64,000 bases of DNA, taken from a bacterium. Its GTDB lineage: Bacteria > Armatimonadota > Fimbriimonadia > Fimbriimonadales > Fimbriimonadaceae. Shown here one piece after another: positions 9,862 through 17,458 of this stretch. Numbering within the stretch: the first letter of the stretch is position 1; the number at the start of each line of letters is the position of its first letter. The translations under genes were made by a program, and so were the position numbers. The notes under the pieces were generated by a model. It saw nothing but the letters and a program-made list of their open reading frames with translations, was not told the origin of the DNA and made no database searches. The DNA lies in contig JAIXQR010000003.1 in NCBI GenBank assembly GCA_027485645.1, positions 617,184-681,183 on the forward strand, in the 5' to 3' direction.

Positions 9862-11649
9862 GTGACTTTCCGCTTGTTCCTCGCCGCCTGCCTCCTATTG
9901 ATCCTAAGCGTCACTGCCAATGCCCAGGGCGGATTCGGCGGTGGCGGCCAGGGGGGTGGAGGCGGATTTGGCGGCGGTGGGTTTGGAGGCGGTGGTCAAG
10001 GCGGCGGGTTTGGAGGTTCGCAGGGACCGACCGGGGACATTTATGCGAATCCTTCACAAAGACCAGTGGACAGAGACCTGAGCGATCCGTTCTGGCAAGA
10101 ACGAACCGCAATCTTGACTCCCGGGGATCGCGTGGAGTTTCTCTTCACGCTGAAGAAGGGCGAAACGGTGCTGGCGGGGGTCACGAGCGAAGCCTTCGAC
10201 CCGGCAATCTCCGTGGTCACCGCAAAGGGTAAAGAGCTCGAGAAGAACGACGATCGCAGGGAAGGGAATCAATCTCCATTCATTAACTTTAAGGCACCTT
10301 CGGATGGGGACTACCTGCTGAAGGTTCTCAGCTATCGCTCGGTGGCTGGCGGAAAGTTTGTCATTCGGATGCGCACGATTTTTCCAGTTGAGTCAGCTTT
10401 TGGGGAAATGAACAACGTCCCCACAAACCCACAAAGTCGGGAAACCAACCGCCGGATCTCTTTCCGAATTCCAGTGAAGAAAGGTGAAACTTACAACGTC
10501 GGGTACGTTTACGATCAGAGTGATCCTTATTGGAATGCGCTTGATCGAGTTCAAGTTTACGGCCCAACTGGTATTCCGGCTGAAGACTATCGTGCGTTTA
10601 GCGACGGATTTGCGGGTTTGATCGAAGCGAAGTTTAGCGGGGACTTGATCGTGGAATACCGAGCAAGAAAGGATTCCGCCGTAAAGACCAACTTCCAAAG
10701 AGTTCCCGTTCAGCAGGTTAAAACTCAGGAACGCTTGTCCAGACTAGTCCCCCAAAAGGAGTTTGTACGCATCGAGATGCCGGTGAAAAAGTACGATATC
10801 GTTCGGTCATCCCACAATTGGGGGCACTCAATGGCAGTTTTGACCGCACAAGACGAAACCGAGACGAGAAAATACAATCTGAATGCAGATGGTAAGGCAA
10901 CTAAGCCTTGGTTCGCTATCCAAAACCGGGCTTACAGTGAAGACGACGTTACGCGAATCTTTCAGTATGACGAGACGATTATCTTTCTGTTCCGAAACAT
11001 CTGGGACCAAAGTACGAACCTAGAACTAAATAATGTAAGCGGTTTACTCGAGCTTGTATCGGGACGAGCGGTCAGCGCCAAGCTCGCTATAGGTGATCAA
11101 CATGTTTACCGAACAAAGGTCGCTAAATCAGAGTTTGTTCGGTATGGGCTGAAGGAAGTCGGTTTTTTGCCGGAATTTGAAATATACACGTTCGATGGTC
11201 AGAAGCCCGAACATCAGTACCGCGACGGGGATATCTATTATCCGGCCGCATCTGAATACATCGTGAAGGTGGCTTGCTCCGGTCATGGTGGTTCTGGATC
11301 TTATGAACTCAAGCGAGATACCATCCTGCCGGTGAAGCTTGGGCTCACTGAGAGTGTGTCAATTGCTTCCAAAGATGATCTGAACCTCTTTTACTCCGTC
11401 GATTTGGAGGCCGGTAAAAGGTACGAGGTCTTGTTCGAAGGGACGATGGTGGTTGATCTGACCGTTATAAACGGTGAAGGAGACGTAATCAAGCCTCAGT
11501 CCATAGGAACACCCGACCAAAATCTTCATCTGTTCTCAGTTTGGACTAGTGGTCCTCATCGACTGTGGATCCGACAATACCGAAGTGCCGATCGTTTTCA
11601 GATCCGACCCCACAAAGGTTTCACTTTCGATCGAGCAGTCAAGGATTAA
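9862..11649 (+). CDS. Secreted Gly-rich protein with repeated beta-sandwich (pre-peptidase C-terminal-like) domains
   Basis: A 595-residue protein starting at GTG, with Sec signal MTFRLFLAACLLLILSVTANA. Immediately after cleavage comes a roughly 33-residue tract made almost only of G with F and Q (about residues 23-55), then several beta-rich modules of the type 'GDYLLKVLSYRSVAGGKFVIR' that resemble bacterial pre-peptidase C-terminal (PPC) domains, often found on secreted enzymes. No catalytic domain is recognised. The Gly tract may be a flexible linker or matrix-interaction segment. The stop codon overlaps the convergent DUF1003 gene by 4 nt. Confidence 0.65.
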   Translation: MTFRLFLAACLLLILSVTANAQGGFGGGGQGGGGGFGGGGFGGGGQGGGFGGSQGPTGDIYANPSQRPVDRDLSDPFWQERTAILTPGDRVEFLFTLKKGETVLAGVTSEAFDPAISVVTAKGKELEKNDDRREGNQSPFINFKAPSDGDYLLKVLSYRSVAGGKFVIRMRTIFPVESAFGEMNNVPTNPQSRETNRRISFRIPVKKGETYNVGYVYDQSDPYWNALDRVQVYGPTGIPAEDYRAFSDGFAGLIEAKFSGDLIVEYRARKDSAVKTNFQRVPVQQVKTQERLSRLVPQKEFVRIEMPVKKYDIVRSSHNWGHSMAVLTAQDETETRKYNLNADGKATKPWFAIQNRAYSEDDVTRIFQYDETIIFLFRNIWDQSTNLELNNVSGLLELVSGRAVSAKLAIGDQHVYRTKVAKSEFVRYGLKEVGFLPEFEIYTFDGQKPEHQYRDGDIYYPAASEYIVKVACSGHGGSGSYELKRDTILPVKLGLTESVSIASKDDLNLFYSVDLEAGKRYEVLFEGTMVVDLTVINGEGDVIKPQSIGTPDQNLHLFSVWTSGPHRLWIRQYRSADRFQIRPHKGFTFDRAVKD

Positions 11650-12320
11650 TCTCTTCGCTCCGACATCATCTCAACCTGAATCATCTGCACTTCCATCAGC
11701 CTTTTCATCTGCCTCGTCAGCAGGTGGTCGATCTTGTCGTGTAGTTTTCGAATCTCCAACTCGGCCTTCAGGTTCGTACGGTAGTCCCGTTCTGCACGGA
11801 TGCGGTCTTTGGCTTCTTGGCGATTCTGGCTCATCATAATTACCGGCGCTTGCATCGCCGCCAGACAAGACAGAACCAGGTTCAAGAGGATGTAAGGAAA
11901 CGGATCAAACCGGAAGGCAAGGGCAAAGGTGTTTAGCGTAATCCAAACCGCAATCACGCAGCCGAAGAAGATAATAAACGCCCAGCTTCCGCCAAACGCG
12001 GCTACTTTATCGGCTAGCCGATTCCCGAAAGTGAGTGCTTCGGGCAAGTCTTCGACGAACGCAGTACTTTCCGCATCTTCAAAGCTCTTTGTTACCAGCT
12101 TTTCAATCACGTCCAAGTCGCCTTCGTCCGATCGCAGTACCTGGTTCACGTATTCCGTTCGGTACCGGTTTAGACAATCGAGGCAAAGTCCGTCCGCTTC
12201 GGTCCATTCAGGCTTTTCCGCCTGAATTAGCTGGATGATCGCAGCTGGAATCACGCGTTGGGTTCGGAAGCCGGCCATGTCGCTCCGTCCACAGGTTGGG
12301 CAAGTCGTGATTTCATCCAT
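11646..12320 (-). CDS. DUF1003 family membrane protein with an N-terminal zinc-binding motif
   Basis: A 224-residue protein. It begins MDEITTCPTCGRSD and has a second pair in CLDCLNRY, a CxxC...CxxC zinc-ribbon-like arrangement. Two transmembrane helices follow ('WAFIIFFGCVIAVWITLN' and 'LLNLVLSCLAAMQAPVIMM') with the 'QNRQEAKDRIRAERDY' segment characteristic of DUF1003, then a C-terminal coiled coil. The frame is open further upstream, but that extension would overlap the opposite-strand gene at 12430; ATG at 12320, with AGGA upstream, is chosen (ATG at 12335 is the alternative). Role in the inner membrane unknown. Confidence 0.8.
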   Translation of the reverse strand: MDEITTCPTCGRSDMAGFRTQRVIPAAIIQLIQAEKPEWTEADGLCLDCLNRYRTEYVNQVLRSDEGDLDVIEKLVTKSFEDAESTAFVEDLPEALTFGNRLADKVAAFGGSWAFIIFFGCVIAVWITLNTFALAFRFDPFPYILLNLVLSCLAAMQAPVIMMSQNRQEAKDRIRAERDYRTNLKAELEIRKLHDKIDHLLTRQMKRLMEVQMIQVEMMSERRD

Positions 12321-12429
12321 GCTTGTTCCTATCATGCTCCTTCGGACTCCATGGGCAGCGGCATAAGCCCTTCGGCCAAATGGCCCGAGAACTCGCGCAA
12401 GGTTTGGCGTAAGATAGTGGCGGAAAGTC

Positions 12430-12906
12430 ATGAAACCTTGGATGTGGATCGTTGGAGCGTTGGTATTAGTGCTTGGCTGCTGCGGCGGTATCGCGGGCCT
12501 TGGATTTTGGGGAGCAAAGCAAATTGTCTCGGATGCAAAAGATGCCGAACCCGTTGCCCAAGCCTTCATTGCTAAGTTGACGACCGCAAAGGACCTCAAG
12601 GCGCTCGTGGCGAACCCCGGAGAGAGCGGCATTCAAACCGATTCGACCGGATCGTGCGTGGCAAAGTCGGTGGCAACCGAAAAGCTAGTTCCCGTTACGG
12701 AAATGGAGTTGGGCAACTTCTCCGCAAAGCAGAATAACGGAAAGAGCACAACCACCGCCGAATACTTCCGAGACTACACGCTCGGCAAGAGCAAGGTTCG
12801 AGTCTTGGCGAACGTCGGAAAAGTAAGCGAGAAGTGGGCGGTGCAAAGCGTTTCCATCGAATGCGACCCTCAGCCTAAAGACAAGATGCCAGACTTCCTT
12901 CGCTGA
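12430..12906 (+). CDS. Small membrane-anchored protein of unknown function
   Basis: A 158-residue protein with one N-terminal hydrophobic helix (WIVGALVLVLGCCGGIAGLG) and an exported soluble domain of about 125 residues. The helix contains a Cys pair but no convincing lipobox. The soluble part starts with helices (VAQAFIAKLTTAKDLKALV) and ends in strands, loosely like DUF4019/NTF2-type folds; I do not recognise the family. A GGAAAG Shine-Dalgarno lies just before the ATG and a TAAGAT -10-like box 14 nt upstream, so this looks like a normally led message, unlike most neighbours. Divergent from the DUF1003 gene. Confidence 0.6.
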   Translation: MKPWMWIVGALVLVLGCCGGIAGLGFWGAKQIVSDAKDAEPVAQAFIAKLTTAKDLKALVANPGESGIQTDSTGSCVAKSVATEKLVPVTEMELGNFSAKQNNGKSTTTAEYFRDYTLGKSKVRVLANVGKVSEKWAVQSVSIECDPQPKDKMPDFLR

Positions 12907-12928
12907 ACCTTTCTGGCTACAAGCCCGA

Positions 12929-14056
12929 TCAGCACCAAGGATCGATCACGAGCTTAAAGGCCCCCTTCTCCTGCGGGGCCTTCGTGACTCTCTCAAACCA
13001 CTCCGGCACATCAGAAAGGGCGACCGGAGTGAGCCATTCATCCACTCGCAATCTCCCCGACTCCAGCCAGGCCAGCGCTCTTGGATAGTCCCCGACTTCG
13101 AAGTTGCAAGAGGTCACAATCCGCCGCTCCGATCCGAGGCGTAAAAAGTTAAGCGGAATCTCCTCGTCGTGGACCGCCAGATTCACCAGCGTTGCGGCTT
13201 TCCCGAGGTGTCGAATGCCGAGGTTGAGCGATTCTGCCGAGCCGACCGTGTCGAAAACCGAGCCAAAACCTTCCGGGGCAAAGTCGCGCAACCGCGCCGC
13301 AAGATCCGAATCAGATAGGTTGGAAACGTCTATGACCGTGCCGACACCCTGGGTAGCGGCAATGTCAATCGCAACCGAAGATCGCTCCAGTAGCAGCACG
13401 CGGCTCGCTCCGAGGTTCAGCGCAACCTGCGCCACACCGTTGCCCGCTGGTCCGGCCCCGATGCAAAGCACCGGCCGCCCTGGCTGAATGTTCCCCTGCT
13501 CTGCCACGTGCAAGCACACGGCAAGGATGTCCATCATGGCGGCGTGAGAAAACGGAAGGGCGTCAGAGATTGGGAAACAAGTCGAGCCCCAAGCTAAGGC
13601 GTACTTGGCATAAGCGCCAGGAAAGAACTCCCGCTCCCCCCAGCCCTGCCCGTGCCCCATGTGGACGGTGTCGGCGCACAGCCGCGTGCGCCCATCCAAG
13701 CAGTCCGCGCATCGTCCGCAAACTTTGCTACAAACCGGCGCAACCCGCTTCCCGAGCAGTTGACGGTTTGCCTCAGATAGGACCGCAACCACCGTTCCCG
13801 CATACTCGTGCCCCAGAACAATGTTCGGCGGATTCGGCACGAATCGCCCCAGAGTGTGCTGCGCCCAAGGGTTCTCCCCCGCGTAATACCGAAAGTCCGA
13901 ACCGCAAACGCCACAAGCCGCGACCTTGATGAGGACTAAGTCAGAGTCGCCATAGTCGGAAAGCGGCCAAACCGGAATTTCCTGGACCTCCAGCTGCTGT
14001 GGGCCAACCAATACCCCCGCCGGCATCTTCGCCGGAATCGGTTCGTGCATAAACAT
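12929..14056 (-). CDS. Zinc-dependent alcohol/polyol dehydrogenase (medium-chain dehydrogenase/reductase)
   Basis: A 375-residue MDR protein. Seen: catalytic zinc ligands in CGVCGSD and GHEYAG, a structural-zinc loop with a Cys ladder (CSKVCGRCADC plus a later Cys), and a Rossmann nucleotide site (CIGAGPAGNGVAQVAL). Resembles threonine/sorbitol/galactitol dehydrogenases; NAD(P)-dependent oxidation of a sugar alcohol or secondary alcohol is expected, substrate unknown. ATG at 14056 (MFMHEPIP) is preferred over 14080 because TATACT (14063-14068) is 6 nt upstream. Divergently transcribed from the DinB gene with only 50 bp between starts. Confidence 0.85.
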   Translation of the reverse strand: MFMHEPIPAKMPAGVLVGPQQLEVQEIPVWPLSDYGDSDLVLIKVAACGVCGSDFRYYAGENPWAQHTLGRFVPNPPNIVLGHEYAGTVVAVLSEANRQLLGKRVAPVCSKVCGRCADCLDGRTRLCADTVHMGHGQGWGEREFFPGAYAKYALAWGSTCFPISDALPFSHAAMMDILAVCLHVAEQGNIQPGRPVLCIGAGPAGNGVAQVALNLGASRVLLLERSSVAIDIAATQGVGTVIDVSNLSDSDLAARLRDFAPEGFGSVFDTVGSAESLNLGIRHLGKAATLVNLAVHDEEIPLNFLRLGSERRIVTSCNFEVGDYPRALAWLESGRLRVDEWLTPVALSDVPEWFERVTKAPQEKGAFKLVIDPWC

Positions 14057-14062
14057 ATCGGC

Positions 14063-14068
14063 AGTATA
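14063..14068 (-). promoter_or_regulatory. -10 box TATACT of the alcohol dehydrogenase gene
   Basis: Read on the - strand, TATACT ends 6 nt before the ATG at 14056, so transcription should begin at or next to the start codon. It lies back-to-back with the -10 box of the divergent DinB gene. Confidence 0.6.
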
Positions 14069-14091
14069 GTCAGCCAACATTTGCCCAGATG

Positions 14092-14097
14092 TAGACT
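14092..14097 (+). promoter_or_regulatory. -10 box TAGACT of the DinB-family gene
   Basis: TAGACT is 9 nt before the ATG at 14107 with no Shine-Dalgarno. The two divergent -10 boxes are 23 nt apart, so the two promoters must overlap and cannot easily be occupied together. Confidence 0.5.
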
Positions 14098-14106
14098 GGC
14101 CAAACC

Positions 14107-14625
14107 ATGCGGTACGACCTCGCTGCCATTGAAAATCTCCATCCAGATCTCGCCGTGCTCATCGAAACTTGGCGAGATGGAAGTCGGGAGTGGTTGGAAA
14201 ATCTTGAGGTAAGCCCTTCCGTCGAAGCCATCGTATGGCAACCGTACCAAGACGGGCCCAGCATCGGCGGCATCTTGCTCCACATGATCGGGTGCGATCT
14301 GCACTGGCTAGAAGAATTCGCCTACGGGCGCGATATCAGCCCCGATCACCCGGCCGTTGCCTACGACCTCGTGGCCAAGCAGGATATTCCATACTGGCCA
14401 ACGCCTCCCGCCAAAGAGTGGGCCTGGTACCTCGACCTCTACCAATCCGAGCGGGAAAGCGCGATCGCCAAAATCATGGCTTTCAACCAGCCAGATCAGG
14501 TTTTTGCCCGCTCCACAACGGAGTACACCTTCCGCTGGATCATCGCCCACCTCGTCGAGCACGATTCCTACCACGGCGGGCAGATCATCCTTCTGCATGA
14601 AATGTGGAAGAAATTACAGGCCTAG
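14107..14625 (+). CDS. DinB-family four-helix-bundle protein
   Basis: A 172-residue protein with the DinB/YfiT pattern: a His in 'LLHMIGCDLHWLEEFAYG' (about residues 58-75) and a paired-His C-terminal motif 'HLVEHDSYHGGQI' (about 146-158). These three His positions normally bind one metal ion. The family includes thiol-dependent transferases (bacillithiol or mycothiol partners) and uncharacterised proteins; substrate unknown. Cytoplasmic, monocistronic, divergent from the alcohol dehydrogenase. Confidence 0.85.
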   Translation: MRYDLAAIENLHPDLAVLIETWRDGSREWLENLEVSPSVEAIVWQPYQDGPSIGGILLHMIGCDLHWLEEFAYGRDISPDHPAVAYDLVAKQDIPYWPTPPAKEWAWYLDLYQSERESAIAKIMAFNQPDQVFARSTTEYTFRWIIAHLVEHDSYHGGQIILLHEMWKKLQA

Positions 14626-14690
14626 TCGCCCGAAGAAGAATTTAGCGAACAAGCTCAGAAAAAACTCTCCGCGCCCATCGCAGGGCTGAC

Positions 14691-14696
14691 TATACT
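14691..14696 (+). promoter_or_regulatory. -10 box TATACT of the propeller-phosphoesterase gene
   Basis: TATACT is 8 nt upstream of the ATG at 14705. This favours that ATG over the second in-frame ATG at 14717, which instead has a purine-rich AGGGAA just before it. Confidence 0.5.
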
Positions 14697-14704
14697 GACC
14701 GCAA

Positions 14705-17281
14705 ATGGGAAGGGAAATGAAGGGGAAAATCGCATTAGTAGTCAGCGCAACGGTGATTGCGTTTGCCGCTGCCGGCTGGATGGCGCAAGGCCGATTGAAA
14801 CTAGGTTCACAGCCAGACGGCAGCATCCTCGTTTCAACCAATCAGCGCCTCACTCCAATCGGCAACTTCACCCGGCTCGAAGGCCAGCGACCAAAGGACC
14901 TTGCGCTTAGCCCGAGCGGCGAGTTCGTGGCCATCCTCGCCCACCGAAAGCTGATCATCAGCGACGCAGAAAGCAAAATTCTCGCCGAGCTCCCCATCAC
15001 TGCCGGGCCCGTTGGCGCGACTTGGTCCGCGGATGGAAAAACGGTCTACGCCTCCACCTCCGGCGGAAAAATCCTCGTCGCCGGCTGGAACGGTCAGCAA
15101 CTCGCAAAGGTCCGCGATCTCACCGTTAACCCGAGCAAAGGCGGCGATCCGCACCTTGCCGGACTTGCCGTCGTCGGCAACAAGCTCTTTGTCGCCATGA
15201 CGACCCGCAACGCCGTGGCCGTTGTCGATCTCACGACCGACGCGATCGATGCCATGGTTACCGTCGGTGCCGCCCCCTTCCACCTCGCCGTCTCGCCGGA
15301 TGGAAAAACTGTTGCCGTCTCGAACCGTGGCGGAACCCTCGTCGCTCCAAGCGACGCGCAGATGGACCCGAACACCAAGCGACCGTTCCAAGGCGTTGGC
15401 GTTCCAACCGCCGATTCCGCAGGAACCGAGGTTCAAATCGACCCGGCCACCGACGCCGCGTGGAAAGGAAGCATCTCCTTCATCGACACCGAGACTAAGG
15501 TGATGCGCGAGGTCGCGGTCGGCCGCCAACCTTCGGGCCTAACCTTCTCAGCTAGCGGCAAGGAACTGTATGTCGCCGAATCAGACTCCGATTCGGTGAG
15601 CTTCCTGAACGTGCCAGAGGGCAAGGTAACCGGCAACCTGAGCATCCGCCCAGCCGAAGATCCCCAATTTGGGCAAATCCCGACGGACCTTGCGGTCAGT
15701 AAAGACGGCAAGCGGCTTTATGTCAGTTGCGGCGGCCTAAACGCGGTCGCCATCGTAGACCTAACCGCAACGCCGAAGGTCGCTGGCTACGTCCCGACCG
15801 GCTGGTACCCCATTGCGATCAAAGCCACCGGCGACCACCTTTTCGTTGCCAGCGCCAAGGGCGTCGGCAGCCAGCCGGCGGCAAAGAAGACCGGATTTGG
15901 CGTCCACGATAGCGTGGGTTCCTTCCAATCCATCCCAGTTTCGCAACTGAAAAATCTAAAGTCGCACACCAAGACCGTCGCGCAAAATAACGGCTGGACT
16001 GAGACCCTCGCGGCCAGAAAGGATCGTCCGGCTAAGCCAATCCCGCAGCGACTCGGCGAGCCCAGCGTCTTCAAGCACGTCGTTTACATCATCAAAGAAA
16101 ACCTCACCTATGACTCGGCCCTGGGAGATATGAAAGAAGGAAACGGCGATCCTAGCCTGTGCCTCTTCGGTGAGAAAGTCACGCCAAATCACCACGCCCT
16201 CAGCCGCGAATTCGTGCTGATTGATAACTTCTACACAAGCGGAACCAACAGCGCCGATGGACACCAATGGGTCGCCAGCAGCATCGCCAACGGCTACACC
16301 GAACAAAACTACGCCACCAACGTCCGTAGCTACCCATACGACGGCGGCGACCCCCTCGCCACGTCGCCCGAAGGCTTCCTCTGGAATGCCGCCGCGAAAG
16401 CCGGCAAGTGGGTTCGCGTATTTGGCGAATTCGTGGATAAGCCAAAGATCGTGAATCCAGCGACCGGCAAGAGCCCAAGCTGGACTCAAGCCTGGGAAGA
16501 CTACAAGAGCGGCAAGAACAGCATGGTCATCGAGGCACATACCTCGCAAAAGGCACTCGAGCCGCACCTCCACCCGAACTACATCGGCTTCCCGAGCATC
16601 ATTTCCGACCAATGGAGAGCCGATGTGTTCATCAAAGAACTGAACACCTGGGAAAAGAACGGCCGCATGCCCGCACTCAGCATGATGCTCCTGCCAAACG
16701 ACCACACCGCCGGCACGGGCTCCACGATGCCCACTCCGCGTGCAACCGTCGCCGATAACGACCTTGCCTTGGGCCGAATCGTGGAAGCTATCAGCAAGAG
16801 CCCCTTCTGGAAAGAGACCCTCATCCTCGTGGTCCAAGACGACTCGCAGCTAGGCGTCGACCACGTCGACGGCCACCGCTCCATCGCCATGTGCATCTCG
16901 CCCTACACCCGCCGCGGTGCCGTAGTGAGCGATCTCTACAACCACACATCGTTCATCCGAACCCTCGAACTCGTCCTCGGCATCCCGCCGATGAACCGCT
17001 TCGACCGCACCGGCGCCCCGCTCAATGCTTGCTTCGTTGATTCGCCCGACTATCGGCCTTACACCCACAAGCCGAACCAGATCGAGCTGAATGAAATGAA
17101 CCCAAGTCCGAAGCAACTCACCGGCGTACAACGCGAACTTGCTCTGGCCTCCGAAAAGCTCGACCTAACCGACGTAGACCGTGGCCACGCCAAGACCATG
17201 GCAAAGGCAGCGTGGTACTCCGTCCACCCCAACCGACCGTTCCCGACCCAGTTCTATCGCCCACCGGCAGATCAGGATTGA
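14705..17281 (+). CDS. YncE-like beta-propeller fused to a phosphoesterase domain (copy 1)
   Basis: An 858-residue secreted or anchored protein: hydrophobic N-terminus (about 5-25), YVTN/YncE-type propeller at about 45-380 ('SPDGKTVAVSNRGG', 'VSKDGKRLYVSCGG'), and a phosphoesterase domain of the non-specific phospholipase C/AcpA type at about 458-770. Metal or phosphate landmarks include KENLTYDSALGD, NFYTSGTNSADGHQW and QDDSQLGVDHVDGHR. Predicted periplasmic phosphoesterase on phosphate mono- or diesters; substrate unknown. The same fusion recurs at 26729. ATG at 14717 is a possible alternative start. Confidence 0.85.
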   Translation: MGREMKGKIALVVSATVIAFAAAGWMAQGRLKLGSQPDGSILVSTNQRLTPIGNFTRLEGQRPKDLALSPSGEFVAILAHRKLIISDAESKILAELPITAGPVGATWSADGKTVYASTSGGKILVAGWNGQQLAKVRDLTVNPSKGGDPHLAGLAVVGNKLFVAMTTRNAVAVVDLTTDAIDAMVTVGAAPFHLAVSPDGKTVAVSNRGGTLVAPSDAQMDPNTKRPFQGVGVPTADSAGTEVQIDPATDAAWKGSISFIDTETKVMREVAVGRQPSGLTFSASGKELYVAESDSDSVSFLNVPEGKVTGNLSIRPAEDPQFGQIPTDLAVSKDGKRLYVSCGGLNAVAIVDLTATPKVAGYVPTGWYPIAIKATGDHLFVASAKGVGSQPAAKKTGFGVHDSVGSFQSIPVSQLKNLKSHTKTVAQNNGWTETLAARKDRPAKPIPQRLGEPSVFKHVVYIIKENLTYDSALGDMKEGNGDPSLCLFGEKVTPNHHALSREFVLIDNFYTSGTNSADGHQWVASSIANGYTEQNYATNVRSYPYDGGDPLATSPEGFLWNAAAKAGKWVRVFGEFVDKPKIVNPATGKSPSWTQAWEDYKSGKNSMVIEAHTSQKALEPHLHPNYIGFPSIISDQWRADVFIKELNTWEKNGRMPALSMMLLPNDHTAGTGSTMPTPRATVADNDLALGRIVEAISKSPFWKETLILVVQDDSQLGVDHVDGHRSIAMCISPYTRRGAVVSDLYNHTSFIRTLELVLGIPPMNRFDRTGAPLNACFVDSPDYRPYTHKPNQIELNEMNPSPKQLTGVQRELALASEKLDLTDVDRGHAKTMAKAAWYSVHPNRPFPTQFYRPPADQD

Positions 17282-17458
17282 AGGTCATCCCACAAGAGCA
17301 AATTGAATTGACGTCAAAAGCTATCCTATTTTTGAAGGAATATTATATATAATTATATCTAATCTGCTTTTGTACAGTAAAGTAATATTAAAGTTATATA
17401 ATTGACCTTAATTCAAAATATGATTACTTGCTTCTAAGCCGGTGGTAAGTTCGCTCGG
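17282..17458. other. AT-rich intergenic island upstream of the FG-GAP gene
   Basis: About 130 bp of strongly A+T-rich DNA between G+C-rich genes; positions 17341-17400 have only 9 G/C out of 60. It includes alternating TA runs and several AATTATAT-type palindromic words. It probably contains the promoter of the FG-GAP gene (TAAGTT at 17446) and may bind a nucleoid protein. No gene is visible in it. Confidence 0.6.
17446..17451 (+). promoter_or_regulatory. -10 box TAAGTT of the FG-GAP/Ig protein gene
   Basis: TAAGTT lies 7 nt before the ATG at 17459, at the edge of the AT-rich island. No Shine-Dalgarno sequence is present. Confidence 0.45.

Noticed and set aside
12321..12632. N-terminal extension of the DUF1003 protein
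   Set aside because: The extra residues overlap an opposite-strand gene with good coding signs, and DUF1003 homology begins at the zinc motif.
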